Assembly: GCA_936450465.1 (NCBI GenBank)
Contig: OW388290.1
Location: 24,541,457 to 24,605,456, forward strand
From: Gibbula magus
Lineage: Eukaryota > Mollusca > Gastropoda > Trochida > Trochidae
DNA: 64,000 nt
Direction of reading: 5' to 3'
Below are positions 12,530 to 23,819 of the stretch, piece after piece. The stretch's first letter is position 1. Every line of letters starts with the position of its first letter. Both the position numbers and the translations under genes were made by a program. Below the pieces are notes generated by a model that was not told the DNA's origin, searched no databases, and saw nothing but the letters and a program-made list of their open reading frames with translations.

Positions 12530-13899
12530 GGGGACGTATAACTAAATAAGAATAATAACCTACAGCGGGTGGCCATATTATTACGTACATGTGACGTAAC
12601 CCCATTCTTGCGAGAATAATTTTAATAAATTAAGTAAAAGTCTCTTTGCTGTCATATTTTGCAGACAGATTGGTAATCATCTCGGCTATATGTACATAAT
12701 TACCTGTCATCTATCAGTTGATTAGTTTTCGAATGACACTTGTTTAAACATCGTATATTAAACTTGTGATTCTAATGTCCCATTGACGGCCATGTTAAAC
12801 CTAATCGGTGTGTTGTATATGTGTTGTTTGATATGAGGTAGATTTCTTAATAATTATCAGAAAAAAAGATGGAAATTGAGAGAAAGGGCATTGCAGAGTT
12901 TTTTTTTAGGGAGAGCTTTCCAAATTGTTACATTTTGAAATATTTTAAACGTTCTCATTGGAAAAGCTGAAAAGTGTTTCGTGCTTTCGTGTTTTAAAAC
13001 CTTTTTGATCACAATCAATAAAACATAAGGGTCAATTGTAAGACTCCATATTAAAATTTTATCCTAACTTAACCATTTACTGTTTATTTCAAATTTCAGC
13101 ATTCTCTTCCCGATAGACAATTAGAAATGAGTAACCTCTGTGGGTAAGAATGAAATTTAAGATAAATGACCAAGAAATTACTAACAAAGAAAACGGTACC
13201 AAGAAAACATCACCTTTACAACTCATTCCCACGGGTTACGTCATGTCCACGGACTTTATTACTAAGCTGCTATATTAAGAATGACAGACGGTGTCTGAAA
13301 GGAATCAAGTTCGTCCAGACATCAAAGTGCTGAACTCACGTGCTTCTCGCCTCGCACGTGCGTGTCAGACGCCCTATCTGCGGTCATTATGCACGATCAG
13401 GCACGAGCGCAACGTGTTTCACTATTGCTTTGACTGAGCTTGAGGTGATATCTGTAGGTGTAGGTAAGAGGTTATTCAATTTATGCATTTTTCAAGTATC
13501 TTAAACGATAAGCGCGTTTATCAATGATTGTTAATTCAATATACACTGACGATGTTGAAATTGAGTTGAATAGAAGTGATTTTTCCAAGTCTGAGAATTA
13601 GGTTGATGGAGTGGTTGGAAATTTCGAGAAATGAAAGCATTTTCGATAAGAATGCCATAAAAAAAATTTGGGGTACATTACATTCAATTATATTCATTCA
13701 TAATATTCTTTCAAAGATCAACATTGTATTTAATACCTGAAATAAAACCAATGTATACTGTACAATTTGATTAAACACTGAAGAAAACAGTGAAGCAACA
13801 ATCTCAATCGTTGTACATACTACTTTTCAAGTCTCGTGTTAATAGTAAAGCTTTGTTGTGACGAACTTCGATTGATTGCATAAACTATTAATGAAAAAA
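12530..13899. other. Gene-free stretch with a small GC-rich patch
   Basis: Mostly AT-rich. At 13330-13450 a richer patch contains two CACGTG-like motifs (ctcacgtgcttctcgcctcgcacgtg) and is followed by a good donor (gtgtag|gtaagagg near 13462). This could be a non-coding first exon; no protein-coding continuation was seen. Confidence 0.3.
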
Positions 13900-14770
13900 C
13901 CTCCCTCTGCATTTTTCTACCACTTAAATAGTGAACAAAGCAATTCAAAGGCCTTTGTACCAAGACCCCAGATGAGCAATTGACAGTGCAGAGCAATCTA
14001 TATTACGTGCAGCCCCCATAATGAGGAGACTGCAGATTCCTGCACGAGTGGAGAGTCTACGGGTTGGTTGATAATGCTCTTGTATTGAAGTAACAAGTAT
14101 CACCGAACGTTGGTGGATGCCATCGTCAGGGTGTCAGCGTCCGTCAGCGGGCTGTATGTGGTTGTTAGCGGCGCGTGGATGCGCTGCCTGACGTTGATGT
14201 ATGGCTGACGACAGATGAGCGCCTCACTAAAATACCGGCCATTGTCGGCCTTCGTCCTTCCAGGAACGAGTGAAATGTTGCCGATTGGGCAGGGGAGAGC
14301 TTGAAGTCGCCTCTAATCACACAGAACCGCCATTTCTATCATTGCTCTTTACGCTGTGGCCGTCATACAGGGCTTTTCTCGGGGATATTATCGCTTTCTT
14401 GACCCTTGCCGAGATTCCTCAACCTTAACAAGTTCACGGGGAAGGTGAATGTGTAATATCCCAGTCCGGGCTGTCTGCAGTCATCACCATAACACTTAAT
14501 CCTCGACAGCGATTGAACAGGCGAGCAGAGGTCCCGGCTGCTGATCCAGAGACCTGTATAGGAACATTGCTCTAACCTAAGTGATCTTCACCCTCCACTC
14601 AATACCACTGACATTGCTACATAAAAGTCATATACATCATTTCCCCTTTCACGTAGAATCAGACGTTACACTAATGGTGCCAAAGCCGCTGGATGACCCT
14701 GGTAAAATTAAAGAAAGGCGATGTTATGCGGGCCCCCTCCTCCTGTGAAGAAGATCAGCGAATCTGAGCA
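13900..14770. promoter_or_regulatory. GC-richer non-coding island
   Basis: Composition rises sharply compared with both sides (for example gtcagcgtccgtcagcgggc near 14135 and gcggcgcgtggatgcgctgc near 14169). No long frame on either strand, no matching repeat in the window and no SINE or MITE ends. A cis-regulatory element or a diverged unique transposon fragment are both possible. Confidence 0.25.
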
Positions 14771-15778
14771 CCAAGTTGACTAGGCCACACTCACACGGGG
14801 AGGTTTAGTTCATGTAATTGAACATAATAGTTTAAAGAGGCGCTGGAACTCTGGCGCCGCAGAGGGCGACCTTCTTGACTCCTCCATGAACTGACGGGGT
14901 GAGGCTGACGACAGTTTGGTAGGCCAGCAGACGACACGTTGCTTGGATCCTTAGCGCAAGTTCTGTGAAGGATTTGGCTTCTGCCCTGATCGTTTATAAC
15001 CAACAAACACGTCTTCCTGAATTGATACTTATGAAGAGGCCAGTTCGCTCCAATCTGTCACTTATTTAAACAATCCTTTAATAAATGAATAAAGGTTCAT
15101 ACGCGTATTGTAGACAGTATCTTCAGGTACATTGTTTATCGAAGTAGGGTAAGGGATTACGAGTGCCCTTGTTTAAGGGTATATATAAGACTGCCATAAA
15201 ATTCCTGAAATCCAGATTTGATGCTTAATGAAATATTTTCAGCAAATAATTTTAAGTCAAAAGGTATTAAGAGTCGTAGACATGTTGGCTTCTTCCCTGG
15301 ATATTTCGTTTTTTATCTCTGCTTTTCTATGGAACCCTTGGCAGTGTTGTTTAAGTTGTCGAATCTTTAGAGAAAGAAAACTTCCACCTAATTTTCAATT
15401 AGTATATAAAACAACTGCAAGCTTTTCCAACCTTGCAGATGCCAAAACCATTCGTTTATTTTAACTCATGTCAAGTTCCAATTATGAATTGGGAAGCTCA
15501 AAAATTAAATTATATAATTTGGCATTATCATTATTATAAATGGTTAATTATGATGATATAAATTAAACGTCTTTGCGATATATTGGAGATAATAAAGGAA
15601 ACAATCGAATACTTATCAAACAAGAATAAAATCAATATGGACGCCTATGCATGGGTTCTTCACAAGATCAAGCTTAGCCTTGCAATACAATGTACATTGA
15701 ACCTTAATAAACTCTTTGAAACATTATAGTTGTAAGTTGCACACGAAGGGATAGTGAGACCCCCCATCTCAGCCTAAA
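14771..15778. other. Nothing recognised
   Basis: Short chance frames only; becomes AT-rich after 15050. No splice-bounded open segment was noticed. Confidence 0.4.
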
Positions 15779-15955
15779 GCAAATCACATGCTATATAGTG
15801 GAGCAAATCACATGCTATATAGTGGAGCAAATCACATGCTATATAGTGGAGCAAATCACATGCTATATAGTGGAGCAAATCACATGCTATATAGTGGAGC
15901 AAATCACATGCTATATAGTGGAGCAAATCACATGCTATATAGTGGAGCAAATCAC
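15779..15955. repeat. 24-bp tandem repeat, seven near-perfect copies
   Basis: Seven copies of gcaaatcacatgctatatag plus tgga, then a partial eighth. The copies look identical, suggesting recent expansion. 24 is a multiple of three, so open frames on both strands here are artefacts. There are no spacers, so it is not a CRISPR array. Confidence 0.97.
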
Positions 15956-18485
15956 TGCAAGCTGGCAGAAGTCGACTCGCTGTAAAGTGGTCATTGGGTT
16001 GCACCTCTTGTGACCACGAAAGATCGCGCTGCCAGATGCCTTCATGTGTTAGCCGCTTTAGAACCGAAATATTGCTCTAGTATTGCACGCACGTGCCAGT
16101 GGAATGCGCTACGTGGAGGGGTCGTGAGAGAGAGATGGAATCTGATGTGAGAGCACTGTTATCGGGGGGTGTGATAACACTCTCTATCGCTCCGATAATA
16201 CGTGTTTTCGGTAGAACTTTGAACCACATCAAAGAAGTGAAATTAATCACTCACTGTTTAAAGATATACTCTCTTCAGGATATACACCTTCGTTATTTGA
16301 TGATTGGGAGAAGTAACTCAACAACTGCTTTGCAAATTGTCATTAAAAGAAATTAACGTAACGTATACTTGATTTGATAATTAGAATAATTGATTAACGG
16401 AATGGTGTGAAATTTGTTGCACGGTCTTGGAAAGAAATTGGTGTGAAGTAGTCTGATGTTTAAGCCTTGAAAATTCGATTATCAGAAAGAGAATAAAACA
16501 AAGCGAACCCTTCTGAAGAATATGGTTGCTTGTTGTTTTCCTTTTAATTCATTATTTGCAGAAAAACTCGGAAAATATTAAATTGTCAAACCATTCTAAA
16601 TTCAATATTTAAAATATTATTTCAACATATTATCAGCAAATATGCTTTCAATAAAGTCTGTCAATGATCTAATCAAATGTTTGACATTCACCTTTATCCT
16701 GACTAACGGAGATGTACTCAGGTTCAAGTCTCAATGACGTCATTAGCGCATGCTCCATTACCTGGTTGCCACCTGTCACTGATGCGCAGCGACCCCTACT
16801 TCCGGTCGGAATACTCAAAGCGCCTAAGTTGGAATGTCTTCGGCGGTCATCTGTTTCAGATCAAGGATATACACGCATGCGTACTAAATTATCATATCTG
16901 GTACTTACGGTTGGCCGAGTGTATTAATCTTTAAACCTGTATTTCAAATCTGGAAATACGCTCGATTTTATAATCAAACAGTCGTTCTTGTCGTGTTGCA
17001 ATTTCAGAAGGAACGGGAAAGTAAAGTATATTACAACGTTTCATCACCAAAATAATTGTCAACGTTATCGTATATGATTTTAACTTAATGTTAGCCTATG
17101 ATTTCCAATATATTTAATGCACCTCTCTTTCTTTAGGCTTCAATTTCATATTCACATTTTCTAGCTTTGCTGAATGACTAGATTTATTGAAGGCTCTCAT
17201 TGTATACTCTAGTCTGTCATACAGACTTAAGGCAAGTCTTAAGAGCTCAGGTTAAGGAAATGAGGCTCATATTTATTTTATTTTATTCAAATTTTGAAAT
17301 TTAAACAAAAATTCATTTCAGAGGCTAAATGTATAAATGACTACCGTAACTCCTTACTTAGACCACAGAGTACGACAATAACGTATTCTGTTCTTGAAGT
17401 TAGGTTCAGTCATTTTAGAATTTAACAACATATAGAATATTTCCACCCTACGAAATTGCGAGTATCTCGATTGTTCATCCCTGTCCGTCACGTAATTTTG
17501 TCCGGAACGTATTTCTAAACTATACAGTTTATCTTCGCCAAACTTGAAACCCAGCGATCCCAAGATATACCGTTTGAGGGATGTACCTACATTATGTCTG
17601 CAGTTTCATCGAAACATGAATTAAACAATGACTCTGAGGAAGTCATTTTGTATATCCCTTCACCAAACTTAAACTTCTCAACTATGATTTCTAAACGTGC
17701 TTGTCCATGTGGTTTGTGGTATACTTGGATTTCAATCTTGTTTGTCTGCTTACGTGGAAACTTGAGAGAGGATGACATTTTTTAATAGATATTTCACTAT
17801 GTTGTGTTTCCCAAAACAGTTGTCATGCAGTTTTTAGAACTGAATGTTTGATTGGTAGATTTTGCTGAACAATAAACTAAAGTAAAAAATACTTATATAA
17901 ATTATTTATATAAATATAAAGCTCCATTTAAATCATACATAACACCTATGTTCATCAAATGTGCATTTTGCTAATTTTCTTTCAACTATAAGATATAAGC
18001 GGGAGCATGTGAGCCAAGCTTGCTTTTATGCTTGATTTTATTCAAATTTAATTTGGAAATTGTCGTACATTTGGAAGAATGCTTTCTCTAGTCACGGTTG
18101 TCTTTATTTGCCAAAATTATGTTTTTACTAGTATTGTGCTCGTAATCGCGAAGTAAATGACGAAGTTTCTTGGAAAAATGCTAATTGCTAGACCACCCTA
18201 ACTATTCTGTGATGTAACTCTTTCAAAGACTTGAAATTACAACTATAGACTTCTAGGTACGAAGCTAGACGCCATTGTGCTTCCGTTACGTACACCAGTA
18301 TGTAAAACTGCCTGTTTTGTTCCGATGAAAAGAATAATTACACGGTGCGGGTTCCGAATCACGGTCACCTCACTCCAGTATTATCAGATTCCTTCAATTA
18401 TCAACTGCGCACAATCTCCCGAATTTACATACCACGTGCATGGTAGATGTATATAAAGAAAGCAATCTGGGGACACGCAGTCTCG
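15956..18485. other. Gene-free AT-rich stretch
   Basis: No gene or shared repeat recognised. The overlapping 66-71-residue frames near 16712-16934 show no splice context or family resemblance. Confidence 0.4.
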
Positions 18486-18960
18486 TGTTATTGTTTGGCT
18501 CCAGGGGTATTGGATGAGCATCCTTGAGAAACTGATGTTGAAAAGGTGTGTATTACACGATAGGTATTACAGGTATTGTCACGCCACATACACAGTGAAT
18601 AGGTAAGAGGGTTTATCACGGAGTTCACCCCGGGAAACAGATTTATCTGTAGCTCGCCGCCCTAAACGAGACAAATAGTCTTGTCTGGGGGAAGCCAAGC
18701 GGAGAGACCCTCCAACACTCTGGGGTGCAGATCGAGCCTGGAGGATTGGGGCGTACCCCCGGACAGATCTGCTGGGGGTAACAGGTGCCCTTTTGTAAGG
18801 GGGTAACCAGGCGTGGAGACATCGCAACCCCGGGGATGGCTGTAATCTTTAGACCCTCCCCATACAGAGAGTTGTAGTCTTACCCCTACAGGTCGGTGGG
18901 CCTCGTGTGACCCATGGGGACTTGGTAACACCGTGAGAATTTTGTGTGATTTAAAGTAGG
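18486..18960. mobile_element. GC-rich island, possible transposon remnant
   Basis: About 470 bp of much higher GC and C/G-run content (gggggtaacagg, gtacccccggacag, accccggggatgg) inserted in AT-rich DNA, with sharp edges. Minus-strand frames of 82 and 105 residues overlap here but resemble no family I know and carry no start or splice context. Composition suggests a retrotransposon end or other insertion; unproven. Confidence 0.3.
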
Positions 18961-20115
18961 GATAAATGAAGTATCTCAATTATTTGAATTAGATTATTAT
19001 TTGAATAACGATAATGTTCGTAAATGGCCTTTGGGTTGGAGAGATATTGGTACAAGTGGTTATATCGTGTCCTTGATTTGTAAAGCTAGTTAACTATGAT
19101 CTTTGATTTCTTGTACACACTTGGGCATTCGTCACACCATAATCCTTACTTATGTCCACTATTTTTCAACTCATACTTGTTTTCTTTATATGTCTTTTGA
19201 AAATAAAGTAACTTGATATGTTGTGGAAAATGGAAATAAGACTCGTATTTCGGTGGTGAAATGTTATTGAAATATCAAAGTTTGTTGTGTTAAAATGTTG
19301 TAGGTTCTTGGTCAATAGTGTAAGTCCTATATCTTTCAGTTAATGGACAAACATTAATTTTCATCACAGAGCATATGAGAAACCAACATTTCTTAACCAT
19401 ACGATTAGTGTGCTCATCAGTTAAATACGATACAAGAATAAATAATAATTAACATATCAATTATTTTAATTGATTTACCAAAATTTTAATTTATGTACAA
19501 TATTTTTTTATCACATGAAGTAATTAGCACATAGCTTTTCGACACGTGTGCTACATTAATCTTCTTCTGATAGGAAAATAATCTATCGTGCATTAAATGA
19601 TACGAACTTTGCCTGTTTTCGATCGTTAGGTAATCTTCCTCTTGAGAATAATTTATAGGTAAACAACCTAATGTGATTATTTTTGAATAATTCAACTTGT
19701 CTTAATTGATGTATCTCACCTATACACATGATAAATTACACTGAACAACGCAGACAATAATTAGCTGCACTAACAAACCTACAACAGTTTAATCTTCATT
19801 AATTTAGTTCTAATTGATCTTAAGAAATATACCTGTCATGACAGCGTTAAAAATCAACTTCTAATAAGGGTAATAAATATGACCTTTCTTATATACAACT
19901 TCTTTATTTATCAGTACCGACGTTAGCGTATATATATTTTAGACCGTTTAAGCATATGCTCAAATGCCTGAACACGGTAAGATTCTACAACGAAACGTTG
20001 CTAGTCATAATAAGAAGTTGTACATCCATGAAGACTTGTTATAACTCAACCAGTATCTATAACTGGGCAATCTAAGCCTTGCATTATTTGCCTCACTTTT
20101 CAGTACTAAGATATT
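18961..20115. other. Nothing recognised
   Basis: AT-rich, short chance frames only. Confidence 0.45.
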
Positions 20116-20245
20116 GAAGCGCTGCACCTGAAATGCATAGCGGGCTCTGATTTCCTTGCACGAAAACCATAAGGAAGTGCGGCAAGGCTTAAATCAGCCA
20201 GTGATGGAGACTGGAAAGAGTTATGCCTTGCGTCGGCAAGTTGGT
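20116..20245 (+). mobile_element. Foldback MITE family C, right half
   Basis: Carries gctgcacctgaaatgcatag, gcaaggcttaaatcagccag and gagactgg...agttatgccttgcg, which match the right halves of the elements at 30164, 40260 and 53452. The left inverted arm is missing, so this copy is truncated. Confidence 0.7.
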
Positions 20246-21207
20246 CATAACTGTATCCGATACCAACTTCTAGAATGTCTCTTAGCAGTTTAAGGTTTAC
20301 AGTTTTAAGTTTCTCGTGATACGTGCAACCAACTATTACCATTTTGTGATGTGCAAGGAATATCGAAAAGAAGACGCGAAGCCTGTTCTATTTCTGTATG
20401 GTTCAGTATTTCGTTTAATTTGATTCTATATTAGTAAATGATATACACACTGACATGTATGAGACGTATATACCGTGGGTTCAATCAATTTTCCAATGCC
20501 AGTTGTTTTCTTAAGATTTAATAATTGTTAAAGTTCTATTCCTCTATCAATTAAATGAACGTACAAGATGGCGGAATACATGCATAAGTCATGACACATG
20601 TTACGTATTTGCAATACAGATTATTGTTGACATGCATGCTCACTAATTTCACTTCACAGGTAACATAACTGTTTCTTCAAGGGTATTAGAATACGTCTAG
20701 CTTTGATAAGAACTTCATGCCAATTACAAACTCGCAGGTAGGTTATGAAAAGTGAGTAAAACTGTTATGACGTCTGTCTAATCTTGGGTAACCTGGGACT
20801 GCTGAAGACGGCTCTCTTGTATTCATCTTCCAGATTCTGCTGTTTCAGCAGTTCGTGAGCACATTGAAGTGGAAGGCATGTTGTGGAAAATTGCGAGGCA
20901 ATTAATCAAGTTATGTACCTCGATGTAACTTGCCATCCGGGTAATTGCGCGTGTTTCCGGGGCAACGTTCAAGACCATCAGACCGAAAAGCAGACGACCA
21001 GGGACGTTGCAGAGAGCACTTCCGGTTCGATGTCATATCTTAGCCTTTGACCTAAAGTTTCTATTTCAACGTTTTCCTTCCATTAAGTCACCCAGGGAGA
21101 GGGTTAATGATGAAGTAGAAGACATATGTTTTGTGTCGTCTGCTGTAACCTCTGGTCGTATACATATGGAAGACATCGGGAAGTCCCGGCACGAGCTGGG
21201 GTCATCA
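20246..21207. other. Nothing recognised
   Basis: No gene or repeat family identified. Slightly more GC near 20900-21200, with no splice-supported frame. Confidence 0.4.
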
Positions 21208-21424
21208 GGGCCGTGTTCAAGATAGGTTTCAAAGTAATCGCTCAATGAGCGATTACTTTTAAATTTATCTTGAACGCGATTGCTCAATGTAGCGCTACGT
21301 AGCAAGGCGAGCAAACTTCAAGGAATTTGCACTGTATCGTTCAAGAGAGAGTTAGCGCTACATTGAGCGCTACATTGAGCGATCAATGAGCAATGTAAGC
21401 GCTCGCTGTTATTGAACGGAACCC
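21208..21424 (-). mobile_element. MITE family A, copy 2
   Basis: Reverse-oriented copy of 6346-6562. Ends gggccgtgttcaagatagg and attgaacggaaccc, with internal repeated tagcgctacattgagc modules. Some modules are duplicated or changed relative to copy 1. Non-coding. Confidence 0.75.
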
Positions 21425-21636
21425 TTGTATACGTAGCGTGACCATTGGCTGAGATTGTACCTTACTCTCTGGACATGCTCTGTCATATCAAATAATCAAA
21501 ATATAGCATTATGAAATTAAGATTTCATGTTTCAAATTCTTAAGACACACACACATGATTAGAAACTACTTTGAGAATAGCCTTTGAACTCAGTTATTTT
21601 CCAGGTTTGATTTTAAGTTGACCACCGTGTCTCTGT

Positions 21637-22002
21637 TTAAAGAGGCAGTAGCACGTTTTTTCGCTGAAATAAGTTGAGGAAATGTATTTGAAAAATAATG
21701 TCGCTAATAGTAAGACACCCCCCTCTCTACGGAAACGCTAGTTGAAAAATAAGTGTACGTGGTTCGGAAAGCTATGGGAATCGTTTTCGTAATTCGAAAG
21801 AATTAAATGTATTCATATTAAAATGGCCGCCATGCAATTTTTGCTTTATACGCAACACCATTATTACCACTACGGATAATTGGTTTTTGTAATAATATGT
21901 TTTACCCTCTAAAGTAAATATATATGACAAACACTATCATTATAAATGGGAAATTTGAAGAAGAAGAAAAGATTTGCAAAAAACGTACTATAGCCCCTTT
22001 AA
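21637..22002 (+). mobile_element. TTAA-bounded MITE family B, copy 3 (short)
   Basis: Begins tttaaagaggcagtagcacg and ends actatagcccctttaa, bounded by TTAA on both sides. Shares aaatggccgcc, ttttaccctctaaagtaa and gcaaaaaacgta with copies 1 and 2, but much of the middle is diverged or deleted. Confidence 0.7.
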
Positions 22003-22408
22003 GGTGTAGAGAAAATTACATGTTAATGAATGAGGCGACGGTGAACAGGGGTTTGAATCCCCGATAGCCCAAATGCGCTATTTATGATGGTTAAGACCGA
22101 TGTATCCGTACTCGCCGGTGTCTGAACAAACAGGAACCAAGATAGTCAAAACATCTGCTGTAATGGTATGATAATGAAGTTAATGTGGACAAACTTTCAA
22201 ACAAGGATTATGTTTCTGCTGTGAACCACGGATGTGTGAAGCCATCTACATCTGTTTTAGTTAATATGTTGATGGATAGTGCCTTCGTCATTGTTAGATT
22301 GATTTTTCGGCTCATGATTCTGTGAAATACGTTAAGCGTTACGTTACGAAAAGCAAAACAGACTTTTAAATTTGAAAAAGAACATCAACGTTCAAATCAA
22401 AACAACAG
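22003..22408. other. Spacer before the trinucleotide array
   Basis: No gene. The phrase ggtttgaatccccgatagccc at about 22051-22071 resembles a tRNA T-arm/B-box but has no matching A-box or cloverleaf around it, so no tRNA is called. Confidence 0.4.
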
Positions 22409-22607
22409 CAGCTACTACTACTACTACTACTACAACTACTACTACTACTACTACTACTGCTTGTACTGCCACTACTTCTACTGTTGCTGCTACTACTACT
22501 ACTACCACTTCTACTACTATACTACTACTACTACGGCTGCTGTTGCTACTACTGCTTATATATCTACTCCCTCCTACTTTTACCTTTACTATTTATTCCG
22601 CAACTAT

Positions 22608-22642
<35 letters not shown>

Positions 22643-22800
22643 TTACTACTACTACTAATAATAATAATAATAATAATACTGCTGCTGCTACTACTACTAC
22701 TAATTTACCACCATTACTATTTCTGCTACTACTATGATGATTACAACAACTACTACTGATACTTCTGCTACAACTACTACTGATACTACTGCTACAACTA
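22409..22800. repeat. Compound (TAC/ACT)n and (AAT)n trinucleotide array
   Basis: Runs of tac/act, interrupted by tgc, ttc and aat blocks (aataataataataataat near 22656). Three frames stay open and produce poly-Thr, poly-Tyr or poly-Leu products, which are not genes. Confidence 0.95.
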
Positions 22801-23446
22801 CAGATGGTGATACTTTAGATGCAGTTCTTTCTCTTTCTCAGTTTTTCTCTATTTTTACACTTGGGGACACTCTTAACTTAAAACATGCAGCCTACTACCG
22901 AGCCAGTATTAGTGTAGGCATTGGTAGACTTAACCTTTCGTACTATACAGTGTCTTCATCCATCTTCTTTAATTCAGTCCTAGCATACTCTTGCCATGTT
23001 TTGCAAGGTATTGGCTTCACGTATTGAGTGTTACTCCAGGTGGGGTGTCCTAGGATGTTATTTAAAAGTGAATGAGTTTACATATCATACATGTACTAAT
23101 AGACGTGTGATGGGAGAAAACAAACTCCGGTTGCTATAAACGCATTCTGTACGCCATGCTGTTGTAACGTCCGCACCTGGGTCTATCATTAGACTCGGAG
23201 CTAAAAGGCTGGGTATAAGCTGTGTTTTGAAAACATTTGAGGCTGTTTCCGCAGTGTTACAACAAGCTTGTTTAAGGTGTCTCCAGAACGATAGCTTGGA
23301 AATTGTCTTGAATGGTCGTTAAGAGGAAGAGACCCCAAACATCATTATAATTTGACAAACAATTACGAAAAGCAAGGGTTTTGTCATGTAAATGCTACAA
23401 TTCAAGTAACGCTTCTGATGATGAACTGCGGGTTCTTGTCTATGAC
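22801..23446. other. Nothing recognised
   Basis: Sequence after the array. The 97-residue plus frame (22734-23027) is an extension of the repeat frame with no splice or family support. Confidence 0.4.
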
Positions 23447-23819
23447 CATTTTCTTCCGAGGGAGGTTATTACTCCCTTCAGATTTCCAACCTTTATCTCT
23501 GTTTTATATTTCCATAGATATCGGTTCCATCGGGGAAAAGGGTACCTCATACTGTATCCATGCTTCTTATTCAATGAAAACACAAATGTCACCTTTGATT
23601 GAAAACAGATTTTATTCATTTAAGAAATTGATTAGGCACAAGTTCTAAACGCCCTCTCAACATAATTGACAAATATTTGACATGGTAACAATTCATTGCA
23701 CGCCACACATCAAATGCAACCAATCGGGATTCTCCATTTTTAGCCGAGAAATCCGCCAAAGTAGAACAGAGGTTAGGATTGGAGATCTGAAGAGAGTAAC
23801 CTCAGTGGGAAGAGAAATG
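23447..23819. mobile_element. MITE family D, copy 1
   Basis: Left end ttttcttccgagggaggttattactcccttcagatttcc; right end is its inverse, ggttaggattggagatctga...ctcagtgggaagagaaatg. The arms match those at 29641 and 35496. Non-coding interior of about 280 bp. Confidence 0.7.

Noticed and set aside
15774..16013. Three overlapping frames and a CRISPR-like look
   Set aside because: 24-bp direct repeats without spacers in a eukaryotic genome; a simple tandem repeat.
18579..18979. 82- and 105-residue minus frames
   Set aside because: Overlapping frames in a GC-rich block with no family resemblance, splice sites or start context.
22051..22071. tRNA T-arm-like ggtttgaatcccc
   Set aside because: No A-box or cloverleaf partner nearby.
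22372..22759. Long plus-strand frames rich in Thr, Tyr or Leu
   Set aside because: Pure consequence of the trinucleotide array being open in three frames; no splice or homology support.
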